From positions 1-10,568 of the forward strand of contig DCJH01000058.1 in assembly GCA_002317385.1 (NCBI GenBank): 10,568 nt of DNA, written 5' to 3'. This DNA comes from Prevotella sp. UBA1705 (GTDB lineage Bacteria; Bacteroidota; Bacteroidia; Bacteroidales; Bacteroidaceae). Positions within the stretch are counted from its first letter, which is position 1; each line of letters opens with the position of its first letter. The notes under the pieces were generated by a model. The model searched no databases and was not told the origin of the DNA. It was given only the letters and a program-made list of their open reading frames with translations. The translations under genes and the position numbers were made by a program. Below, piece by piece: positions 6,060-10,568 of the stretch.

Positions 6060-6349
6060 TTCGGATTATCTCGTTTTAGAATTCCGTCCGGTCGTCTTAC
6101 CCGTTTGTTTTAATTCTCTAATTCACTAATTCGAGAAGGTTTATTATCTCGAATTTCAGAATTTGAGAACTCCTTCCGGCGTCTTGCTCGTTTGCATTAA
6201 TTCTCTAATTCTCTAATTCGAGACCTTTTATTATCTCGAATTTTAGAATTTGAGAATTCCTTTCGGGGGGCTTACCCGTTTGCTTTAATTCTCTAATTCT
6301 CCAATTCGAGAAAGTTTTTTATTATCTCGAATTTAAGAATTTGAGAATT
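6042..6349. repeat. Palindromic repeat array, downstream block
   Basis: After the right arm that holds the gene's stop (6042-6065) come a unit with a shortened left arm (6069-6136), two full units (6147-6223, 6234-6311) and a lone left arm (6325-6349) that is cut short before the GC-rich hairpins. The repeat is the same as in the upstream block. Left ends are 78, 87 and 91 bases apart; the 78 reflects the left-arm deletion. The final half unit suggests truncation by recombination or insertion of the next sequence. Confidence 0.9.
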
Positions 6350-6363
6350 ATTTTTTCGAGCCT

Positions 6364-6484
6364 CCCTCCTCAAAAATCAGGGGAGGGATGGACAGAGGTT
6401 ATCTTCATGAAGTAGAAACTTATCTTGAGGCTGATGGAGCATCAAGTGGGGATGTTCAGACCCCCAACCCCCTAACTTAGGGGG
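6364..6484. repeat. Two GC-rich hairpins flanking a ~80-base segment
   Basis: CCCTCCTC (6364-6371) pairs with GGGGAGGG (6380-6387) around an A-rich loop, and CCCCCTAA (6468-6475) mirrors TTAGGGGG (6477-6484) around one base. Similar C/G-run hairpins are common between genes in Bacteroidetes. A 30-codon frame (6388-6480, +) lies between them, preceded by GGGGAGGG, but it has no recognisable content and I do not call it a gene. The second hairpin contains the TAA of the minus-strand 120-aa gene. Confidence 0.55.
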
Positions 6485-6839
6485 CTATGACCTCTTGACG
6501 GTCGAGCGTGATATCTCCCAAGGCACAGGGGATGATGCGCTTGATGCGAAGGTTGGTGTCGAGGCGCGACTCCAGCACAGGCACCTTGATCTGGAGGAGA
6601 TAGTGGCGCGAGGTGCGCTTGATATTATAGCCTTCGCCCTGACTCACCTGGTGAATCTGAGGCGGGAGAATCACGCGGTCGCTGGCCTCGAAGTCGGCAC
6701 AGGCGTTGGTGCTGATCTTCATCGTGCCGTGCATCTTCCTCGCCTCGTCGACGATAGGTTCGTTACTGGGCAGTCCGCTGTCGAAGTGGAAACCGTGGTT
6801 GCTGATGGTGGCAAGTCCCTCAATCTGAATTGTCTGCAT
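6477..6839 (-). CDS. Hypothetical protein, 120 aa
   Basis: I do not recognise it. It starts MQTIQIEGLATISNHGF and looks mostly beta-rich with a middle stretch ACADFEASDRVILPPQIHQV and a basic part YNIKRTSRHYLLQIKV. No signal peptide or membrane segment is visible. Codon use is GC-rich like its neighbours, and the opposite strand gives only a plain shadow frame. It is the last gene of the sigma-factor series, 115 bases after the sigma-factor stop; the gap is filled mainly by the octamer array. No Shine-Dalgarno is seen before the ATG. Its last codons and TAA run into the CCCCCTAA hairpin, so its C-terminus may have been set by that repeat. Confidence 0.65.
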   Translation of the reverse strand: MQTIQIEGLATISNHGFHFDSGLPSNEPIVDEARKMHGTMKISTNACADFEASDRVILPPQIHQVSQGEGYNIKRTSRHYLLQIKVPVLESRLDTNLRIKRIIPCALGDITLDRQEVIAP

Positions 6840-6870
6840 ATGATATAATGTATTAATGTGAAACCTTTTA

Positions 6871-6967
6871 TTTTACCCTTTTACCCTTTTACTCTTTTAC
6901 CCTTTTACTCTTTTACTTTTTTTTACCCTTTTACCCTTTTACTCTTTTACCCTTTTACTTTTTTACC
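6871..6967. repeat. Octamer tandem array (TTTTACYC)n, about 12 copies
   Basis: Units follow each other every 8 bases with the last three bases CCC, CCC, CTC, CCC, CTC, CTT, then two extra Ts, and again CCC, CCC, CTC, CCC, CTT. The second half (6921-6960) therefore repeats the order of the first (6871-6920) less one unit, which points to a duplication of a ~48-base block. On the minus strand it reads GGGTAAAA, purine-rich and holding TAA in each unit. It fills the gap between the sigma-factor gene and the 120-aa gene and includes the last codons of the former. Confidence 0.92.
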
Positions 6968-7515
6968 TTTTCCATCTTACCCATGGCTTTCTGGTAGATG
7001 ATTCTCACTCGACGGCTCGACAGGCGCATCTCGATGGCGATGGCCTGAAACGAGTACGACTTGTCGCTCAGTCCGCAGGCCATGTCCACCACCTGTCGCT
7101 CACGCTCGTCGAGCTGCCCCAGCAGTCGGTGGAGCAGGTCGGTGGATGGCCCGTCCTCGTCCGTGCCCTCTGCGAAGTCCTTCCCGTCCTCGTCGGGCAG
7201 GGCGTCGGCATCTTCGAGCACGGGTGTGGCGTCAGACTGCTGGATGGCCTTTTCCACATATTTGCGCACCCAGTTGAAAGCGTAGGTCTGGAACGACACC
7301 TGGCGTGTGGGGTCAAATCTCAGGGCGGCCACGCAGAGCCCCAGGTAGGCTTCCTGGCGCAGGTCTTCCGGGCTCACGCCTCGCGAGCGGCCCAAGGCCT
7401 TGAATCGCTTACACATCCTCGAAGCCAGGCCGAGGTGCTTTTCCACCTGTCTCTGCTGGTCTGGCGTGAGCTGCTGGCGCTCTTGAGGGGTATGGATGGT
7501 TGTCATTGTCTTCAT
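6955..7515 (-). CDS. RNA polymerase sigma factor, sigma-70 family
   Basis: It has 186 residues, about the size of ECF-type or phage-type factors. Region 2 spans ~25-93: SPEDLRQEAYLGL (48-60) and FDPTRQVSFQTYAFNWVRK (67-85) are the core-binding and -10-recognition helices. An acidic linker (101-125) replaces region 3. Region 4 is ~130-182: LLGQLDERERQVVDMACGL, then the helix-turn-helix SFQAIAIEMRLSSRRVRIIY. No anti-sigma gene is adjacent. It probably directs transcription of a subset of genes, possibly those of this cluster; that is inferred. The start is the ATG at 7515; a second ATG three codons on is equally possible. The gene is 61 bases after the OB-fold-like gene. Its final codons K-V-K-K-stop lie in the octamer array, so slippage there could change its tail. 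Confidence 0.88.
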   Translation of the reverse strand: MKTMTTIHTPQERQQLTPDQQRQVEKHLGLASRMCKRFKALGRSRGVSPEDLRQEAYLGLCVAALRFDPTRQVSFQTYAFNWVRKYVEKAIQQSDATPVLEDADALPDEDGKDFAEGTDEDGPSTDLLHRLLGQLDERERQVVDMACGLSDKSYSFQAIAIEMRLSSRRVRIIYQKAMGKMEKVKK

Positions 7516-7576
7516 TGTTTTTATTCGTTTAAAATAATTCTTCCAACATAATGTTTCTCTCGTCAGGGCTTCATGC

Positions 7577-7873
7577 TCAGAACACCCCGTTCCACTTGTG
7601 TATCTCCTTCACCGTGATGTCTTGGAAGGTCTGCATGCCCTGTCCGCTGTTGTACTCGTGGGTGGAAAATCGCAGCACAGCCACCACCAGATCGTCCTTG
7701 TCATACCTCACCAGGGCGTCGTTGCCCCACAGTGTCACCAGAAACTGGTCTTCGAAGGGGCCGCCCAGCCGCTGCAACACCATGTTGCACTTCTGCGTCT
7801 GTCCGTTCTCACTCTTGGTGCTGGGCACCGTGTAGGGCTGTCCCTGCTGCACCACTTTCAAAATCATACTCAT
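7577..7873 (-). CDS. Small beta-rich protein, possible OB-fold/ssDNA-binding type, 98 aa
   Basis: The protein starts MSMILKVVQQGQPYTV and shows alternating beta strands with a core DQFLVTLWGNDALVRYDKDD, then LVVAVLRFSTHEY and a closing strand FQDITVKEIHKW. The pattern W-G near mid-protein followed by a charged turn and two strands recalls small single-strand-DNA-binding OB-fold proteins (DUF3127-like), but I cannot confirm the family. I chose the ATG at 7873, with AGGA three bases upstream; the ATG at 7867 is also possible. A longer form from GTG at 7921 adds a polar, poorly structured N-terminus. The company of a sigma factor and a primase-helicase fits a DNA-replication accessory. Confidence 0.6.
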   Translation of the reverse strand: MSMILKVVQQGQPYTVPSTKSENGQTQKCNMVLQRLGGPFEDQFLVTLWGNDALVRYDKDDLVVAVLRFSTHEYNSGQGMQTFQDITVKEIHKWNGVF

Positions 7874-7990
7874 CTTTCCTAATCTATTTGTTGTTATCGG
7901 TTTGTTTTCGTTGGTCTCCACTGGTATTATACCTCACCCCCTGCCAAATGGTCTACGGTCAACATACGATATGCGCCCCATGCCGTCGTT

Positions 7991-8039
7991 TGTCTCATAA
8001 GACATCCCGTGGGAGACACCATCGTTTTCTGGCCGATGG
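7991..8039. other. Two adjacent short hairpins after the 166-aa gene
   Basis: CCATCG (8019-8024) pairs with CGATGG (8034-8039), and TGTCTC (7991-7996) pairs with GAGACA (8013-8018). They lie just after the stop of the 166-aa gene on the minus strand. There is no T run, so they may pause or process the transcript rather than end it. Confidence 0.3.
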
Positions 8040-8046
8040 GGGAGGA

Positions 8047-8547
8047 TTATTCGCCAAACAGCCTGTCCACCATCTGGAAGTGCTCCGGCAGGGAAAACTC
8101 CGCCCGGTTGCGCCGCAGGTCAAACAGCGTGTTGAGTCCAAACAGCGCATGCAGCGCCTTGGCCGGAAATGTCCCGCTGCCCAGCTGCCACATCATGCAG
8201 CGTTTACGCTCGCTGTATCGCCCGTGGTCGCCGCAGAAGAGCCGCCCCAGGAAGTAGGCCAGCAGCGTCTTGCTGCCCAGCGTCCACACCAGTCGTCCGT
8301 CGGTCGTGGGGCGTATGTAGCCCAGGCTCACGGCCTCCTCGAAGGCCCGGCTGTTGAGCATCGCCTCCTGCAGCAGGGGCGGCAGCGTCACGCGGTCGAG
8401 CCCCAGCCAGTAGCCTATCTCTTTCTTGCCAATGGGGTGGGGCAGTGCCACGCCGATGGCTGCTGCCAGACTCTGTTGATTCTCGTTCATGCCTTGCAGC
8501 AGTTTGCCGAGGCCTGCAAGTGCCTCATGGGTTACATGGTTGTCCAT
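8047..8547 (-). CDS. Hypothetical protein, 166 aa
   Basis: I do not recognise it. It starts MDNHVTHEALAGLGKLLQGM. The middle segment PIGKKEIGYWLGLDRVTLPP (38-57) could be a helix-turn-helix-like or substrate-pocket element, and GSKTLLAYFLGRLFCGD (91-107) is a hydrophobic helix followed by a basic run YSERKRCMM. The C-terminus is FSLPEHFQMVDRLFGE. No signal peptide or clear membrane segment is seen. It is the first gene after the strong promoter at 8757-8787 and is preceded by an unusually long leader of ~200 bases. It is followed after 173 bases by the OB-fold-like gene. GC-rich codon use matches the neighbours, which supports a real gene. Confidence 0.7.
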   Translation of the reverse strand: MDNHVTHEALAGLGKLLQGMNENQQSLAAAIGVALPHPIGKKEIGYWLGLDRVTLPPLLQEAMLNSRAFEEAVSLGYIRPTTDGRLVWTLGSKTLLAYFLGRLFCGDHGRYSERKRCMMWQLGSGTFPAKALHALFGLNTLFDLRRNRAEFSLPEHFQMVDRLFGE

Positions 8548-8750
8548 CTGTAGTCAAAGTTTTAGCGAGGAGAGAAGCGTTGGGAGTATCGTTGCATGCT
8601 CTACCCGGGAGATTCCCCCTGCACGTCTCTGGCTCAGATTCATTCGGTTCATTCACACACTGGAGTGCCTCCCGCCGTGCCAGCACCTCGCGAGGGTTGC
8701 CTGCACCTCAAAAAAGAAGCACCCGGAGCACCAGCCTGCTGGCCGATGTC
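8548..8750 (-). other. Long ~200-base leader of the 166-aa gene
   Basis: From the predicted start near 8750 to the ATG at 8547 there is no convincing gene. Early in the leader the minus strand has four GGTGC copies, and a small stem (CCAGC..GCTGG, 8731-8742) is followed by TTCTTTTTTG (8709-8718), which resembles a weak attenuator. It may be a regulated leader; no known riboswitch is recognised. Confidence 0.3.
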
Positions 8751-8756
8751 CGAGTG

Positions 8757-8787
8757 CAAAAGTAGGCACTGTGCCCCATCCTGCAAA
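8757..8787 (-). promoter_or_regulatory. Consensus Bacteroidetes promoter for the 166-aa/sigma-factor series
   Basis: On the minus strand TTTG (8784-8787), a 19-base spacer and TACTTTTG (8757-8764) match the primary-sigma consensus. It is the only full match upstream of the minus-strand series and probably drives at least the 166-aa gene. Confidence 0.75.
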
Positions 8788-8840
8788 AAGAATTTTTGGA
8801 AAGCCATCCCCGGCTCTCCAGGCGTCCAGAGACCGTCTCT

Positions 8841-8965
8841 CGTTCCACATCTGCCCCACATTCGTAACGCCCGACAACCCCCGTTCCCAATGTTTCCCCA
8901 TCTTCGTAACGACCGCCCCCTGTGATTACGAAAGTGCATCACATCCGTAACGAATCCTCCCCTCC
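8841..8965. repeat. Three diverged ~41-bp tandem repeats carrying CGTAACG
   Basis: CGTAACG occurs at 8863-8869, 8905-8911 and 8946-8952, spaced 42 and 41 bases, about four helical turns. The first two copies also share CGTTCC at their left end (8841, 8882) and CCCCA before the motif. An inverted TTTCGTAAT is at 8925-8933. The block lies ~75-165 bases upstream of the promoter at 8757-8787 and after the terminator of the 387-aa gene. It could be an operator or activator array, or iterons. Confidence 0.55.
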
Positions 8966-9065
8966 CTTACGGCCATCGACGCTCGTCCCAGCCGCGTGCC
9001 TGCGGCCTTCGGACTACTGCCTCGCCGTGTCAAAACATCCGGAATGGCACCCCCTGCTTTCGGAC

Positions 9066-9100
9066 ACAAAAAAAGGATTGGCCCTTTCCGACCAATCCTT
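9066..9100 (-). terminator. Rho-independent terminator of the 387-aa gene
   Basis: On the minus strand AAGGATTGG and CCAATCCTT (9092-9100 and 9073-9081) form a perfect 9-bp stem with a 10-base loop, followed by seven Ts (9068-9074, overlapping the stem foot). It lies 46 bases after the stop at 9147. Confidence 0.88.
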
Positions 9101-9146
9101 ATTCTCTCGCCTATCAAGGCAATTATTCCAAATGTTTGCCCTTCGT

Positions 9147-10310
9147 CTACATGGCTTGCCTCTGCTCCTCGTTCGTCGTCTCGCCGATGGCTTCTGCCAG
9201 ATGGGAGCAGAAGTGCTGATACTCCATCTTGGTGTATTTCGTCTTGGCCGTGTTCACGCTCGTAGAACTGATGCACTGGTATTTTCCGCGATACTCCTTG
9301 TTGAAATAGTCTTCCACAAACTGCTTCTCCTTGCCCGACCCTGTGATGTTGCACCACTGCATGAACATCGCCACATATTTGGCCGAGAGCTTGTGCCTGC
9401 CCGTGCTGCCGTCTTTATATCCCTTGGGCGAGAGGGCGTCGAAATGGGCCATGGCCGCCCGCACCTTCATCACAAACGGCTGGTTGTTGTTCCACAGCAG
9501 CGACTCCATCTCGGTGAGCCCGTTGCGCTGCCCCTCGTTGATGACCTGTATCAGCGCATGACGCTGAAAGCAGTCGCGATCCACCGTGTGAAACCCTTGG
9601 CACACAAAGTCTTGTATCGACCTGGCCCGGATCTTGCGCAGCGTCAGGTCGTCGTTGTCGGGCTTCACCTGCGCCAGTATCGCCATCATGCCGCGCGAGT
9701 GGCTCACCTCCTTTTGGCAGCACGTGTCGTAGATGTCTTTGGCCAGCGTGAAGTCGTGCCTGATGATTGCCTCACGCTGAAGCACGTCGCGGCAGAGCAT
9801 CAGTCCGCACAGCAACCGCGTGAAAAACTGCTCCATCTCCTGGCACAGCCTGCCCACGCTCTCGTCGTAGCCCTCCAAGCCGAAAATCCGCGGCGACTGC
9901 AGCGACGTGGCCAGCATGGAGTGTCTGAACACCGAGGGTCGCTGCTCCACGCCCTCCCTCAGCGGACCTCTGCCGCGCCTGATGCTGCAGAACCGCTTGT
10001 AGAGCTTCTTCGTCTCGGCCACTCCGCTGCGAATGCGGTAGAACAGCTGGCGCGCCGTGTCGAAGCACTGGTTGTTGTTGGTGGCATACTGCCGGTTAAA
10101 GTCTACGGCGAATTTCTTGAGCGATGCAATCTCCTTTTCGAGCATGCCCCGGTGCTCCCGCACGTGTGCTTCCAGCATCTCTATCTCGTCAACATTGTAG
10201 TGGCGTGCCTCAAGTCCGTTGAGCACGTGTTCCTGGTCAAAGGCTGTAGCCTCGTCAATGAGCATCTTCAGCGAGTCATAGTTCTTTTCTACTACTGTGT
10301 TAAATCGCAT
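9147..10310 (-). CDS. Hypothetical protein, 387 aa, helix-rich
   Basis: I do not recognise it. The N-terminal ~110 residues are strongly helical, with possible coiled coil around VDEIEMLEAHVREHRGMLEK and AVDFNRQYATNNNQC. A hydrophobic-helical middle includes MEQFFTRLLCGLMLCRDVLQ (about 158-177). The C-terminal part has SAKYVAMFMQWCNITGSGKE and FNKEYRGKYQCISSTSVNTA, basic and aromatic. There is no signal peptide and no catalytic motif I can name; GSGKE is not in a P-loop context. It is a single-gene unit: candidate promoter at 10381-10411, ATG at 10310 after an A-rich leader, terminator at 9066-9100. GC-rich codon use and the clean terminator support a real gene. A regulatory or DNA-binding role is possible but unsupported. 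Confidence 0.78.
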   Translation of the reverse strand: MRFNTVVEKNYDSLKMLIDEATAFDQEHVLNGLEARHYNVDEIEMLEAHVREHRGMLEKEIASLKKFAVDFNRQYATNNNQCFDTARQLFYRIRSGVAETKKLYKRFCSIRRGRGPLREGVEQRPSVFRHSMLATSLQSPRIFGLEGYDESVGRLCQEMEQFFTRLLCGLMLCRDVLQREAIIRHDFTLAKDIYDTCCQKEVSHSRGMMAILAQVKPDNDDLTLRKIRARSIQDFVCQGFHTVDRDCFQRHALIQVINEGQRNGLTEMESLLWNNNQPFVMKVRAAMAHFDALSPKGYKDGSTGRHKLSAKYVAMFMQWCNITGSGKEKQFVEDYFNKEYRGKYQCISSTSVNTAKTKYTKMEYQHFCSHLAEAIGETTNEEQRQAM

Positions 10311-10380
10311 AATAATTTCTTTTCTAAGTAGGTTATTTAGTCTTATTTCTGTTACCTCTCCTTCTTCTCAAGGAGCCGGA

Positions 10381-10411
10381 CAAAAATACAAAAAATATTT
10401 CTTTCCTCGAA
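10381..10411 (-). promoter_or_regulatory. Candidate promoter of the 387-aa gene
   Basis: On the minus strand TATTTTTG (10381-10388) matches TAnnTTTG, and TTCG (10408-10411), a 3-of-4 match to TTTG, lies 19 bases upstream. The leader would be ~64 bases. In 10311-10494 I see nothing else apart from an A/T-rich tract. Confidence 0.45.
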
Positions 10412-10494
10412 AAATCCTCGCATTAATAAATGCTAATCCATTTTCCCCGCCTCTCCACTTCCCCTTCACCCATTCGTGAACCCTTTTTTTATTA

Positions 10495-10561
10495 TCTCGA
10501 ATTTCAGAATTAGAGAATTCCTTCCCGCTCGCTTCCTTTGCTTCAATTCTCTAATTCGAGA
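10495..10561. repeat. Solitary copy of the palindromic repeat, shortened right arm
   Basis: The unit has TCTCGAATT at the left and AATTCGAGA at the right with 67 bp in total. The right arm lacks one 8-bp sub-repeat. The inner arms AATTAGAGAATT and AATTCTCTAATT pair perfectly, and the ends extend outward as TTATCTCGAATT/AATTCGAGATAA. It lies ~4.1 kb from the array and has no gene in the loop. Confidence 0.85.
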
Positions 10562-10568
10562 TAAAATA

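Larger units (their letters stand above)
5538..6065 (+). mobile_element. Putative gene-bearing unit of the palindromic repeat (GxxExxY element)
   Basis: A left-end remnant (TTTCGAATT, one mismatch to TCTCGAATT) begins at 5538, in phase with the preceding units. A degenerate right arm, AATTCTCT-CATTCCTT-AATTCGGA, lies at 6042-6065. Between them are a consensus promoter and one gene. The stretch therefore reads as one palindrome unit whose loop holds the gene. Mobility is inferred: no target duplication can be recognised inside the array. Confidence 0.45.

Noticed and set aside
5274..6349. CRISPR array
   Set aside because: Units are palindromes joined by near-identical short linkers, without unique spacers of constant length, and no cas gene is present.
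6388..6480. A 30-codon plus-strand frame after GGGGAGGG
   Set aside because: The apparent ribosome site is part of a hairpin repeat, the frame ends in the next hairpin and the sequence has no recognisable content.
6871..6967. Telomere-like repeat
   Set aside because: The TTTTACCC octamer recalls telomeric repeats, but it is internal, short, variant-rich and between two genes of a bacterial operon.
8922..10331. A 469-codon plus-strand open frame
   Set aside because: It is the antisense of the 387-aa gene, rich in His/Leu/Val/Arg as expected from a GC-rich complement, with no domain and no promoter; the minus strand has a start, a promoter and a terminator.

Overview
The window looks like a Bacteroidales chromosome, most likely Prevotella or a close relative. 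The reasons are: promoters of the Bacteroidetes primary sigma type (TTTG, 19 bases, TAnnTTTG) at several places; few Shine-Dalgarno sites; GC-rich coding with AT-rich gaps; and families typical of the phylum, namely a BT4734/VirE-N plus DUF3987 primase-helicase, an M15_3-type peptidase and a GxxExxY protein. The genus is inferred.

Layout. Bases 1-666 (+) hold the C-terminal half of an O-acetylhomoserine sulfhydrylase, closed by a 13-bp terminator stem at 701-740. Facing it on the minus strand are two very small candidate genes (39 aa with a strong Shine-Dalgarno, and 29 aa with a hydrophobic stretch) behind a -7 element at 1128-1135. A GNAT acetyltransferase follows (1384-1968, -). Everything from 2053 to 10310 except one gene is on the minus strand. 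In transcription order it reads: a 387-aa unknown (9147-10310) with its own terminator; a consensus promoter at 8757-8787; a 166-aa unknown; a small beta-rich, possibly OB-fold protein; a sigma-70 family factor; a 120-aa unknown; then, beyond a block of repeats, a primase-helicase (3006-5249), a lipoprotein with a C-terminal membrane anchor shaped like a u-spanin, and an M15 peptidase. The last three are tightly coupled (4-base overlap, then a 3-base gap).

The repeat block (5274-6349) splits this minus-strand series. It is an array of about 75-78-bp imperfect palindromes at a period of 87-89 bp, with 25-bp arms built from 8-bp sub-repeats. In the middle, in phase with the array, lies the only plus-strand accessory gene: a GxxExxY-family PD-(D/E)XK nuclease-like protein with its own consensus promoter. 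Its last codons and its stop codon lie inside a right arm of the palindrome, so the gene appears to occupy the loop of one unit. A solitary, arm-shortened unit lies at 10495-10561, some 4 kb away. My best candidate for an undescribed system is therefore a GxxExxY gene as the long form of a dispersed palindromic element, with the short units as gene-less derivatives.

Replication-type genes, a sigma factor and lysis-type genes without any capsid, tail, portal, terminase or integrase gene in view suggest a domesticated or satellite-like phage remnant. This is an inference. Other oddities are a (TTTTACYC)n octamer array running into the sigma-factor stop codon, three diverged 41-bp repeats carrying CGTAACG at 8841-8965, and several gene ends that lie inside inverted repeats.
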